Assembly: GCA_020137815.1 (NCBI GenBank)
Contig: CM035351.1
Span: 2,641,409-2,705,408, forward strand
Origin: Hormiphora californensis
Taxonomy: Eukaryota > Ctenophora > Tentaculata > Cydippida > Pleurobrachiidae
Reading direction: 5' to 3'
DNA: 64,000 nt
Positions 10,581-23,094 of this stretch are shown here, one piece after another. The translations under genes were made by a program, and so were the position numbers. The number at the start of each line of letters is the position of its first letter. Positions within the stretch are counted from its first letter, which is position 1. The notes below the pieces were generated by a model. It had not been told where the DNA came from and did not search any database. It saw nothing but the letters and a program-made list of their open reading frames with translations.

Positions 10581-11545
10581 AAAACACATGTTTGTTGTAG
10601 AATTAGAACATTTACAATGTTTGATTGATATAAGCCATATGATATTTCATAATTCATTATTCCAGTTTTTGCTGTATAAGTAGGTGACATTAGTGAAACT
10701 TTGCTGATTTTTGTTGTTGTATGATTTACAAGCTATGATAACTTTTTTTCTTAAAACAGTTACATTTGTTCAATGAGTTATCCATCTCAAATACCATGGA
10801 ACATATCCAATCTCATTGTCACCAGAATCCCTTAACAAACTAAGAATATCCAATCTCGGTAATCAGCCTGGTATTGACATTGATCCAGCTACCATGCCAT
10901 GATGTTTCATCTAGTGACGTAAAGAGTGTATTGACAGGACAGTCAGAGGAATAGTATGATGATCAAGAGATCAGTAGAGGGAGACAGAGAAAGGGAGGGA
11001 GAATGAGAGAGAGATCATTGTTGAAGAGGAGCTGATAGTAGAACCAGCTCTCTACAGAATTGCAAAGATCTAATTGGGTTCACTCCTCCCTCCAAGTTCT
11101 CTAACCTAGTGTGATCTCTTGTCCTAGTTTGCTTTCTCCATCTTCTCTCCCTGCCAGTGCTACTTTTCTCTCCCTCACTCACTCTTCCATTCTCTCTCCT
11201 TCTGTCTCATTGTGATTTTCATCTAATTCGCAGCCTTGCTCCATGCGCATTCTGCTGTACAGCTGCTTGTGTGTGAATGTCATAGCATGGGTCAATCCTT
11301 CGTATTTCGGTGATCAATAGAGGGATGTGATATATGCTCGTGATATGTATGTGTATCTTGTTGAGAGATGAAGTGTTGGGGAGATTAACTACCACATGAT
11401 TTGTATCTCTCTCTCCCTTCAACGTCTCTCCACGTCTCGCAAGTCCACTATAGTTGACGATTAATGGTAGTTACCTTTAGTGGTCCGTATTCGCTGCATT
11501 GGTCCCCCTTTAATTTCGCTATACCAGTCTTACGACAGTAGATTG
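10581..11545. other. 3' flank of the EF-hand gene, no gene seen
   Basis: AT-rich and then pyrimidine-rich sequence shared with copy 2; no credible ORF or splice-bounded exon was found. Confidence 0.5.
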
Positions 11546-11875
11546 GTCAGTAGGGTGATAGAGAGATCATATCAGATATATCTCGAATAGAGAGATAGAG
11601 CGAGATATATAGTAATGAATGATACAATAAGAAGAGAGTAGATATACTATCTCTCTATCATCTCTCTCCAATCATATATATCTATTCAGAGCTTCCTGTT
11701 GTCTCTCCATCATCGCAGTTTATCTCCTCTATATCATCACTGGATATCACCCTTCTTCAACGCCTCAGAGATGAGAGAAGCGAGACGCGAGCAAGCGAAG
11801 TACTGACGAGCTCTCTCAGATAGAAGGCACATAGAGAGAGTCGAGAGGCCGAGATCACGAGAGAGAGTGAGTATG
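11546..11875. other. purine-rich low-quality junction after copy 1
   Basis: Irregular GA/TA-rich sequence with no repeat register lies exactly where copy 1 ends and copy 2 has not begun. An equivalent irregular stretch follows copy 2 (19769-20000). The pattern resembles badly read or mis-joined microsatellite at a read end rather than biological sequence. Confidence 0.55.
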
Positions 11876-11967
11876 TTTATTGCTAAAGCTTTGTAACCTT
11901 CACAAATCCTACACCATGCTGCTACACTAGATTTCTGTACACTTCATTCGTATTCCTGCAACTTATA

Positions 11968-12972
11968 CCTGTCTCACACCTTGACAATCACACGTGTTCT
12001 AGGTCGCATAAATTATATTCGCCACCAATAGTTGTGAAAATGAACTTATCCCCTCTTAAAACAACACTCACACGTCTCCCACCCTCTCCCTCTCTACTAT
12101 AATAAATCCCTATCTCCCTCTCTACCTAATCTTGCTACTCTACCCTCCACGTGTGAGTCAACAGTCTACTACTTGCCCTGTAAAAGGAATGAAATAAAAT
12201 AAAAATGGTTGAACAAAACAACAGTCAACCACCAAAGTTTACAGAATTTCCCTTATGATATCATAACGAAACATAATGGTCTCAGCGGGTCAAGTTTTCT
12301 CTGCAATGCAACAAAAAGTGGTAACACACCAAACTCTCAGACAAAAGAGGCAAACTGATTGAGAAGCAATATACGGCCCCCTCCCTTTTTCTTCTTGGCT
12401 CTTCAAATAGAGACTAGTGATCGAGACTAATAACTCATCTCTCTCCTTAAACAATTTCCCCTCTTTTTACCAAAGTCTATAAAAGAGAGATATTTGGACC
12501 GTAGGATATGTGTGTCAGTGTGTGTGTTGTGTACTATTAAGCGGATATAAATGTTCTATAATAGTTCAATTGATAAGCGTCTAAGTACCATTATTGCCAG
12601 AAAAGAGACAATAAACAGAAACACAATTCCAGAATTCTGTGAGAGAGAAAGACGGGAGGTGGAGCTAAAAATACAACAACATAATAGAAATACGTGGCGA
12701 GAAAACAGAAAAGTCAGATAAGACCATGGTAGCACACTCCCCCGCACGTGCTCTAAGGACCATCCTACCCACATATTTACAGGGCAGGTATCCAAACAAG
12801 ATGGGTGATAGGAGAGAAGTTGGCACAAGAAGGGTGATAGGAGGGTAGTTAGGACCGGACGGACGATGCCCCTGAAAATTGGGAAAAACGAGAATGTACC
12901 CCTGAAATAAAAAAAACAGGTGGAATGTTTATTGCTGAAGACCCTCACCCCTCTCTCCTCCATGTCCCTGAC

Positions 12973-13004
<32 letters not shown>

Positions 13005-16000
13005 GTCTCTCTCTCTCCCTTTCTCTCTCTGTCTATAACTCTCTAATCTCTCCCTCTTCCTTAATCACCACACCCCCAAATTTTGAAACGGAAAAACGAC
13101 AACTAAATACGTACCGAGCTCGAGAAAGTAGGACTAGGAGAGACACAAAAAGCCAAACTAGGGGGAAAGAATCTTTCTACGTGTAAATTAACGCACGTCA
13201 GGCATTAGAGAGCATTACTGCACGAGTATACAACCGCAAGCACACCTCCCGGAATTCATTAGGGGCTTCATAGGGTAGATGGGAGGGCAACGAAGGAAGG
13301 GATCAGTTTAGCACTAAAGTGCAGGGGGGTTACAAGCTCCCAAGGTTAACACTCCGAATTATATAGTTCTTCTCTGTTGTACTGCTAGCCAGCTGATATT
13401 TTGTCTGTGCTTGGAATTTGACACGTGAAATCCTCCTAGACGTGATCAGGCTTTGGAATTTGACATATTATGAGGGGAGACAAACATTGCTTACGGAGCG
13501 ACATAGACGAAGGAGAATGAAGTAAACAGAGCTAGAGAGAGAATAGTATAAGGACTATAACGGTTTGAGGACCTTTTGCATGAATCTACAGAGAAAAGAA
13601 GAAGAGGAGATGATATATTTTGCAGAGAGGAAGAGAGAAGGGGAAGAGAGATGAGAGATGAGAGTCCCGCAAGAAGTCTGGGTGCGAGGAAGGAGGGGAG
13701 AAGAGAGAGAGGGGAGAAGAGAAGAGGGAGATCGGAAGATCATCTCTCTCTCCTCCTTCCTCGCTCTCATGCTGAGCCTCTTTTTCTCTCAGAGAGAAGA
13801 GCGGCACAACAACACTGACAAGATCTTGAAATAGGTTATGTTGACTGCCAAACAATGGATTCTGTTTTCTACTTTCGCTGCAACAAATATAGATAGACGT
13901 GGCGGAGGAGTCACGTGAAGATGTGTATAAATTCAAAAATTGAGAATTGGTGAGGTTTTTTTGTTTTTTCAATTATGGTAGAGTTTTACATCATATTGGG
14001 GACGTGGAGCGGGAAAACTTGGCAGATTATTATTGATGTATTGTTACTCGAAAGTAGAGAGATAGAGGGAAAAAGATCATAGAGAGATTAACAAGATAGC
14101 AGTACGAGAGGAATACAGAGAAGGAAGTTAGGAGAACCTCCGTAGCATATCAAAAATAGGAGACACAAATTATGGCACCATTATTTCGGAATGAGGGATG
14201 GGCTACTAAGATGAACATGGTAGTAGGGTTGTTGATGTGAGGTATCGGGGGCATGGGAAGGGAGGGAAACGCGGGCCAAAAATAGGATGAGAGACAGAAA
14301 AATTAGGAATGTTAGTCGGAATCTAGCGAGGTGAATTAATTAATATCACGTCAAGAGCTAGCAAACGGAATTAGGACGAGCCTGCACATGTACGATCGGA
14401 TTAAAAGTTCCACGAAATGAACATATATTACCTCACACTCTAATTGTTGTGGAAAGAGGGGTAAGAGGACAACTGAAAAGTGAGAATCGTCATCACAGAA
14501 TATTTAAGGCCTCGTCATCAAATTAATATATCCACTGCCCCCCTAGAGATATCGTCAGATCCTAATTTAGGCGTGGTGACGATATGCTCTCTGATATCTC
14601 CTCAAGCTATGCGTCACAACTGCACCACTAAACTAACTAAACTAACGGACGTCGCGTGATGAGAGCGTTTCAACGACAATGTTTCGGCACACGTGAGGGG
14701 AGGTCACGGAAAATCTGCCTGAACACGAGTTTAATGTGGAGAGCGAGTGTGGTGAGAGAGAGAATTTGTGAGTGAGAGTGAGATGTTGAACTAACTCAGA
14801 GTTATTAGCAGAATTCCTGCCGTTTTTCTCACACCCGCCTTCTTTTTCACACGAAAATGATACACTTGTAAATTAAAGAAGACACTGTACAACTACTAAG
14901 CAGCAGAACACACACGTTATGTGAGCACTTAGGCGTGACTCAATTGTGTTACAATTTGTCCTCACCACTACATACAGAGGCAACAAACCACTGAATTAAC
15001 TAAACACCACACGAAATAACGTTTAGGTTGCTGTGAGGTTAAAGAGCAACAATTCAAAGTTTAGGTGTGGTCCTAACTAAATTTTATTCCCCCGGTTCCC
15101 CCTTCCTCTTGGTACCGAAGTTACCCCTCTCTTGCCAGCGCGAGAGAGGGGTGATTCGTACCTCCCCCTTCCTAGAAACAATGAAACATGTTCCACCACA
15201 GTCACAGGTATCTCGGAACAACACCTGTACATCAGCGACACGAGGAATCTGAACGTGGTGAACAATGTTCAAACTCATGAACTCCCTTGACGGAAAAAGG
15301 GGGGATAGGGAGACGTGATTAAGGATTTTGAGGAATCGGTTTCCTAAGCAACGTCCTCAACATCGAGGAGGCAGATCTAGAATCGATCATGAAGGTAGGT
15401 TTTAAACTGGGAATTGGTGGGTAAGAAGGGAATGTTTAGGCTCTGTAGGTGGTCTAGTGTATTATATGCTCAGTATTATAATAGACAGTAGACACACCTG
15501 AAGACACATCCGCTGACTGCTATAGACCAGAGCAGGTACACCAAAGGGACAAACTTAGAGCAGCAAAGAGTCAATTGTCGGAATAACGAGAGGTTGAGGG
15601 GTCTAATTAGCTAGTGCGCTGTGTGGGTATTATAATTGGGCCCTGAGGCGGTTTGGGCGGGGCAATGTACTACAAGGACAGAGTAGTAATGTAGACATAT
15701 GCTATTAATGTAGAGAACATGTAGAGAACATTCAATATAATAACATTCAATATAATATAAGGGTTATAGGGACGGTAGGGGTAGTAGTTACTACTACTGT
15801 AGCTGTAGAGTGTAGGGACACCTTTGTGTATCGAGAGGGTAGAAGGACCGTACAATTATACAACTACAAAGAGCAGGTGAGAAATAGAGGGGGAGATGGA
15901 GGAGAAGAGAGAACTGTAGAGTCTAGGCAAAGGTACTGCAGAGACAGAGAGAGGCCCAATAAATGTCAGATATGAGGGCGGGTGCGGACAGTTGTTTGTT

Positions 16001-19000
16001 AAACCCTGCCAGGGAGAGAGAAAGAGAAGTTGAGATATACGAGAGGAGAGAAAGGAAAGATACAGAGGAGAAATGGAGAGAGATATAGAGAGAATAAGAA
16101 GCCTGCTGAGAGACAAAGAAGCGACGTGTGCTGCTGCAGTAGCTTATAGCTGTCGCGAATTGCCTGAAATTACCATGAAATCACCGTTTTCTCCACTACC
16201 ATGCTAATTAACCTAAAGTGACATTAACTAGCTGTTTTCTCATCTCTCAATCTCTCTTGACTCTCCCTATCATTCTCACTTTCACTCTCTGTCTTTCTCT
16301 CTCACTTTCTCCTATATCTCCTCCAGAGGTCTGATTCGGAGCTTCAAGCCAGTCAAGTTCAGAAGTTCAGAAACCATTCAGCCATATTTTCAACCAGGTC
16401 ATTTGTATGATAGGCTAACTTCATAAAGGCAGGGGATGCCCTATAACCAAGGAGTCTGGTTGAGTCGACGGTAACTAATAGTAAGCTGCAATATGTGACA
16501 GCCGGGGTGTATAACACGTAAAATGGGTGGGGTTGTAACTCATTTAGGTGTGACAATTTGGCATGTCATATATTGGCCAGCAAATAGACAGAGCTCTCTA
16601 CGGCACAAACTATCCTCTCTCCTCTCTGTATCATACCTGGTCTAACGTTTTACCTAGCATAATTATACATTAAACTTTGGCACAAACTATGGGCTATTAC
16701 TGGAGAAAGAAAACTGAGACAGATATATGAGCATAAACTCTTGCCAGTGGCGCGTTATTTCAGATACCTTTCTCCCAGCGCGCCGCTGGGAGAAGGTAGC
16801 TGTAGTTTATCCGCCACTGGCGGATAAACTGGTTTAAATCACGACGAACGATCCGAGGCGTAGCCGAGGGAGAGGCGGAGGGGTTTAAACCTAGAACGGC
16901 GTCTGTGGCAAGAGTTTATAGGTTATATACCCTGCTTTAGTTGTTTGTTACAAGTATTACACACTAACACGAGAGAGAACACTAATCAAAACACACAAAG
17001 AGAACTGAGAAACAGTCAAAACACCTCTCAATTGAGTGTATATTGTTTGGTACAGTTACTAAGGAGAGAGAGCAAAAAAATAACAAGATATGGGGCATGC
17101 CAGACATACACGAGGAGTTGAGATAGTGAAACAAAAGGGTGAGAGATAAGAGAGAGTAATTGACGGAATGTTGTTTTTTCTTCTCTCCAATTTAGTGTTA
17201 ACTCTTCCCAACAGTGTTCCCTCTGTATTTCAGTAGAACTGATCATTTACACACACTTTGAATGTACACATAGGATTAAATAATCACCTGCCAGTGGGAA
17301 ATAATCTGCCGCTGACTGGCTGGTTATCAGGCGCGCTAGTGGATTTCTCGCCACTGGCGCATTATTTAAGTTAGCAGGGTATATATAGGTATACAACTCT
17401 TGCCAGTGGCGCGTTATTTCAGATACCTTTCTCCCAGCGCGCCGCTGGGAGAAGGTACTGTAGTTTTATCCGCCACTGGCGGATAAACTGGTTTAAATCA
17501 CGACGACGATCCCAGGCGTAGCCAGGGATGGCGGAGGGTTTAAACCTATAAACGCGTCTGTGGCAAGAGTTTATAGGTTTATACCCTGCTTTAGTTTGTT
17601 TGTTACAAGTCTTACACCTAACAAGAGAGAGAAACACTAATCAAAACACACAAAGAGAACTGAGAAACAGCCAAAACATCTCTCAATTGAGTGTACATTG
17701 TTTGGTAACAGTTACTAAGGATAGAGAGAAAGAAATAACAGATATGGGGCATGCCAGACATAACACAGAGGAATTGAGATAGTGAAACAAAAGGGGGAGA
17801 TAAGAGAGAGTAATTGACGGAATTGTTGTTTCTTTCTCTCCAATTTAGTGTGTAACTCTTCCAAACGTGTTCCCTCTGTATTTCAGTAAGAACTATCATT
17901 TACACACACTTTGAATGTAACATAGGAGTTAAAAATAAATAACCTGCCAGTGGGAAATAATCTGCCGCTGGACTGGCTGGTTATCGAGAGCGCGCTATGT
18001 GGACGGCGCATTATTTAATTTAGCAGGGTATATACATAGACATTCAAAGAGAAAGAAAGAAGAGAGGAGGAAAGCTTGCCAAACAAAAAGCCGAGTCATT
18101 CGTCTTTGTCTGTCTGAATCTCCCGCTGGACCACTATAACATCTGTTCAGTCAACATACCTCCCGCCCAATCACATCAACCGAAACAACACCGTGTAACT
18201 GACTCAAAATAACTTGCCGTGTCTTGTTCAGACTCTATCGCGTGGTCTTCTGGTTTAGTTTAAAAACAACACAACAATACCACTATAGCTAACATGCAAC
18301 ATCCTCCTAATCCCCTCCCTCTCAAAAGGAAAACTAAACTATTATATAGCCCTGCGTTACTTCCTAAACCCCGTCCTTCCCCTGTCAGGCATATGCTCTA
18401 CAGCTCCTTCCCCTCCCCCGATATAACTACCTGCACCCTCTCCATGTCTCCCTAGGAGAACCTGTATCCTTCTCTCTCTCTCGTGAACCCCTTTATTTTG
18501 ACCCATCATAACCTGTTGAGTACCACCACCTGTCAGGCCAATGCTCTGACAGAGTACCACCGCTTACTCATAAATCATAACCACTATCTCTCTCCCAGGA
18601 GAACCTGTACACGGATACCGGAGACCTGGGAGTTGTTTCCCAAGGGACCTGTACCGGGAACCTCCACCCTGATACTATCAGACACTTCTCAGTGATCAAG
18701 GGTCGATGTGACACAGGATCTAGAGGATGTCGTCCCAGTTATTGGACAAGAACAAGATGGTAAGATAAGCCACATGGACTTTGCGTTTACCATGATGTCT
18801 AAAAACACATGTTTTGTTGTAGAATTAGAACATTTACATGTTTGATTGATATAAGCCATATGATATTTCATATTCATTATTCCAGTTTTTTGCTGTATAG
18901 TAGGTGACATTAGTGAAACTTTGCTGATTTTTTTGTTGTTGTATGATTTACAAGCTATGATAACTTTTTTTTCTTAAAACAGTTACATTTGTTCAATGAG

Positions 19001-19768
19001 TTATCCATGCTCAAATACCATGGAACATATCCAATCTCATTGTCACCAGAATCCCTTAACAACTAAGAATATCCAATCTCGGTAATCAGCCTGGTATTGA
19101 CATTGATCCAGCTACCATGCCATGATGTTTCATCTAGTGACGTAAAGAGTGTATTGACAGGACAGTCAGAGGAATAGTATGATGATCAAGAGATCAGTAG
19201 AGGGAGACAGAGAAAGGGAGGGAAATGAGAGAGAGATCATTGTTGAAGAGAGCTGTAGATAACCACTCTCTACAGAATTGCAAAGATCTAATTGGTTCAC
19301 TCCTCCCTCCAAGTTCTCTAACCTAGTTGATCTCTTGTCCTAGTTTTGCTTTCTCCATCTTCTCTCCCTGCCATGTGCTCTTTTCTCTCTCCCTCCTCAC
19401 TCTTCCATTCTCTCTCCTTCTGCTTCTCACGTGATTTTCATCTAATTCCGCAGCCTTGCTCCATGCGCATTCCTGCTGGTCAGCTGCTTGTGTGTGAATG
19501 TCATAGCATGGGTCAATCCTTCGTAGTTCGGTGATCATAGAGGGATGTTGATATATGCTCGTGATATGTATGTGTATCTTGTTGAGAGATGAAGTGTTTG
19601 GGAGATTAACACCACATGATTTGTATCTCCTCTCTCCCTTCAACGTCTCTCCACGTCTCGAAGTCACTATAGTTGACGATTAATGGTAGTTACCTTTAGT
19701 GTCCGTATTCGCTGCATTGGTCCCCCTTTAATTTCGCTATACCAGTCTTACGACAGTAGATTGGTCAG
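11968..19768. repeat. large tandem duplication, copy 2 (indel-rich copy)
   Basis: Direct repeat of 3283-11545 in the same order. Differences from copy 1 are dominated by one-base deletions and insertions, many in homopolymers, in coding and non-coding DNA alike. It lacks the 576-bp insertion of copy 1. About 100 bp that copy 1 lacks appears near 15430-15530. Most of the rest is non-coding. Confidence 0.85.
15181..18802 (+). pseudogene. second copy of the EF-hand gene, frame-broken
   Basis: The counterparts of the three exons are at 15181-15394, 16327-16397 and 18599-18802, with donors and acceptors in the expected places. Each exon carries several one-base indels: the first also gains a G-rich insertion near 15297-15310, and the last loses bases in the calcium-loop region. 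No exon keeps one reading frame. Because the same kind of error runs through introns and flanks of this copy, unpolished assembly of a second haplotype is more likely than true pseudogenisation. If the bases are real, this is a dead duplicate. Confidence 0.7.
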
Positions 19769-20225
19769 AGTAAGAGAGAGAAGAGATGATAGAGAGATAG
19801 AGAGATAGAACGAGATACGTCAGACGAAGCGATCGACGATAGAGCACGAGAACTAGATAGAAATAGTACTAATAGATTCTCTGCTAATCCCGATACATAT
19901 GATATCTCTCTAGTACTTCCTTATCGATCTTCTTTCGCTCTTCTCGCTCTCTCTCTCTCTCTCTCTACTTCTGTGCTCTCTCTCCTCCCACTCTACCATA
20001 GCCCTCTCCTCGCGTCTCTCCTCTCCTATCTACCTCTTACTCTTCTCTCTCCCCTCTCGCTCTTCCATCGGCTGTCTTTCTTTTTTTTTCTCGCCTCTTT
20101 GTTCCGCTCACCCCCCTACCCTTCCTCACCACTGCTCTACCACTACCCCCCCTTTTTCTATCCTTCTTCTTTATTCTCTATCCTTTCCCCTTCTCCCGTT
20201 TCGCAAGAGACCCCCTACTAGGTAT
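19769..20225. other. irregular purine/pyrimidine-rich junction after copy 2
   Basis: Unstructured GA-rich then TC-rich sequence with no register; the plus ORF at 19973-20221 is compositional (S/L/P-rich). No gene is supported here or in 20226-20880. Confidence 0.5.
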
Positions 20226-20900
20226 TACTTGGTAACGATGTTGCGACATCGGTGAACAGGCATATGGGTTGACACTCGACTAGCCTCTATAAAACTGCCA
20301 TCAGTATCTGTTCCAGTCTGCCGCTGCCGGATCTATTTAATCAAACCCCATGGTGCTATACTTTCTTTACAATTCAATCTAGGTTTAGGTGCAGGGATTA
20401 AATTAGTTGCAGTTAGAATTGGGGCAACGCCTAGTTTTGTGCAGGCAAATTCTCTATCCATTTCAATTACAAAATCTCTCTCTCTCTCTGGTTCACCCTC
20501 TCTGGGCCTCCCTCTCTCTATCAGGGTTTCCCTCAATAAATTGTCAGTAGTTGGATAGTTTGGCAGGTTCCATCCCAATTAAAATCCCTCTTCTTCTTTC
20601 GGGTTCTCTCTGGTCCCCTGCTCTCTGTTTCATGTTGGATTGGCACAGACTAGTCTTTGTGTAAGCATCATCAAATAATCCTTTCATTCAGTCTCTCCCT
20701 CTCGACTCTCTCTTCTCAAATGATTTACTCTCCGTCATGAGATCGTTTAGAAGGTCGGTCAAATATTAGCGAAACTCATACTGTTCAGTTTGTAAGGGCT
20801 CAATACCTATATTTGAGATTTAATAGCATTTTACACATAATTATCATTATGCTATTCAAATTGTGGCCAATCATATAACACATATTTCCATTATTCTACT

Positions 20901-21047
<147 letters not shown>

Positions 21048-21388
21048 AGAAACTGAGAGAGAGAGTGGGAGAGGTGGGCTAGAGGTCAGAGGATGACTTG
21101 AGACTTCTCTTGCTCTGATTGAGTAAGGCCAAGGGGTGAGACAGTGGTGGTCCGTCAAATTGGTTGCCCGCACAAAGCCGCCCACGACGAGGCCCAAGAC
21201 GTCCTAGTTGCGCGAAAAAAAGCAAATAATGTTAGCAGACTGCGTCTTCGACGATGACGACCGCGTTGTGGGCGACACTTTATGCGAACGGCACCACTGC
21301 AGCTACTGCCCATACTCGGCAACTGTTACCCTGCTCGTTCAGATTGTCTGTGTTGGTACTAATTTAATCTCAAAATGTAGTTTGGCCT

Positions 21389-21624
<236 letters not shown>

Positions 21625-21716
21625 TTCTCTCTCTGCTCACTCCTGAACTCAAGTGAGCAGTTGACTATCATTTCCACTCGCCTGAATCTCACGTGAGAGA
21701 GATAGTGAGAGAAAGA

Positions 21717-21723
21717 TAGTGAG

Positions 21724-21796
<73 letters not shown>

Positions 21797-21840
21797 AAGA
21801 GAGAGAAAACGAGAGAAAACGAGAGAGAAAACGAGAGAGA
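21717..21840. repeat. (GA)n-rich tract
   Basis: GA repeats followed by GAGAGAAAAC variants. Confidence 0.9.
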
Positions 21841-22219
21841 GAGTGACTTTTGAGTGGAGAGAAACACTATAGAGGATTGAGTGCATGCAGTAGTACCAGC
21901 GTCCTGATTAGATTAGAAAATCTTGTTTTGAACACGAGAACTGCTTGTACAGCTCTTTTACCCGAGATTCGATCCCCCCGGCTTGTTATTTACTACACTT
22001 TTAGTTATAATGATAATTTTGAATTAGCTATTAGCTGCTGTGATTGATTAATTAATTACTACTACTACGATAGAAAATACCGGGATTACTAGTGCGACCA
22101 CTATAATTGATTACCAAGCTACTACCAGGCGCTAATGATTGATAACAGTACTGCTTTGTTTATTTACAAGGTGAGTAGGTAGAATTTAATTTTAATCACT
22201 CTCTACAGAACCTCTAGCT

Positions 22220-22270
22220 CTTCACTGTTCACTGTTCACTGTTCACTGTTCACTGAACAGTGAACAGCAA
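22220..22270. repeat. TTCACTG repeat forming a hairpin
   Basis: Five tandem copies of GTTCACT, then the inverse GAACAGTGAACAG, giving a stem-loop. Confidence 0.7.
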
Positions 22271-22377
22271 ACCCCTACCCCAAACGTTTCCCACCTCTTT
22301 GAACACCCTCTCGTAGACGCGGCGTCTCTAAACACCCCTCCCCCAGACGCATTAGCTCTCCAATAACCACACCATCC

Positions 22378-22830
22378 CCTCTTTGAACCCTCAACCCTCT
22401 CTTTGAACCCTCAACCCTCTCTTTGAACCCTCAACCCTCTCTTTGAACCCTCAACCCTCTCTTTGAACCCTCTCTTTGAACCCTCTCTTTGAACCCTCAA
22501 CCCTCTCTTTGAACCCTCAACCCTCTCTTTGAACCCTCAACCCTCTCTTTGATCCCTCTCTTTGAACCCTCAACCCTCTCTTTGAACCCTCAACCCTCTC
22601 TTTGAACCCTCAACCCTCTCTTTGAACCCTCAACCCTCTCTTTGAACCCTCTCTTTGAACCCTCTCTTTGAACCGTCAACCCTCTCTTTAAACCCTCTCT
22701 TTGAACCTTCAACCCTCTCTTTGAACCCTCTCTTTAAACCCTCAACCCTCTCTTTGAACCCTCACCCCTCTCTTTGAACCTTCAACCCTCTCTTTGAACC
22801 CTCTCTTTGAACCCCCTCTTTGAATTTTCG
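22378..22830. repeat. TTTGAACCCTC minisatellite, ~450 bp
   Basis: Two interleaved unit lengths, CTCTTTGAACCCTCAACC (about 19-20 bp) and the shorter CTCTTTGAACC (about 13-14 bp), recur about 26 times with few variants. There is no coding frame or spacer variety. Confidence 0.92.
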
Positions 22831-23094
22831 ACCTTTCCTCAGACGCGGCCTCTTCAGTACGCTCTGATAGTGTTCCTGGTGATAATAGATATCGCTATCA
22901 TACTGCTCAATGCTCTATCTATATTCTTTCTAAAGGTACAGCTTTCTGTTTCCAGCTTTTTAGGGGAATAAGTGAAGAGCTTTTTACTTGCCAGTAATGC
23001 AAAGGAACATTTAGGCAATCGAACGAAAACAACTATTACTTAACCATGCCCCTAACAAAACTAACTATTTCCCTAACAAAAATCTACCTTCCAG

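Larger units (their letters stand above)
3283..11545. repeat. large tandem duplication, copy 1 (clean copy)
   Basis: From TCTCACACCTTGACAATC at ~3283 to the TTGGTCAG phrase at ~11545 the sequence recurs in the same order and orientation at ~11968-19768. Copy 1 carries intact exons. It differs from copy 2 by a 576-bp insertion (4042-4617) and by many single-base differences, nearly all indels. Between the gene parts it holds AT-rich DNA, a (GA)n tract at 5508-5584 and MITE-like units. It is either a genuine 8 kb duplication or two haplotypes assembled in series. Confidence 0.85.

Noticed and set aside
13727-13737. AGATCGGAAGA, the start of a common sequencing adapter, in copy 2
   Set aside because: The match ends after 11 bases and the following sequence is unlike the adapter; it lies in GA-rich noise where chance matches are likely.
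21960-21985. B box-like GAGATTCGATCCCC
   Set aside because: No A box or acceptor-stem pairing upstream; an isolated match.
22378-22830. CRISPR-like array
   Set aside because: No variable spacers; units differ only in length and the context is animal DNA, so it is a minisatellite.
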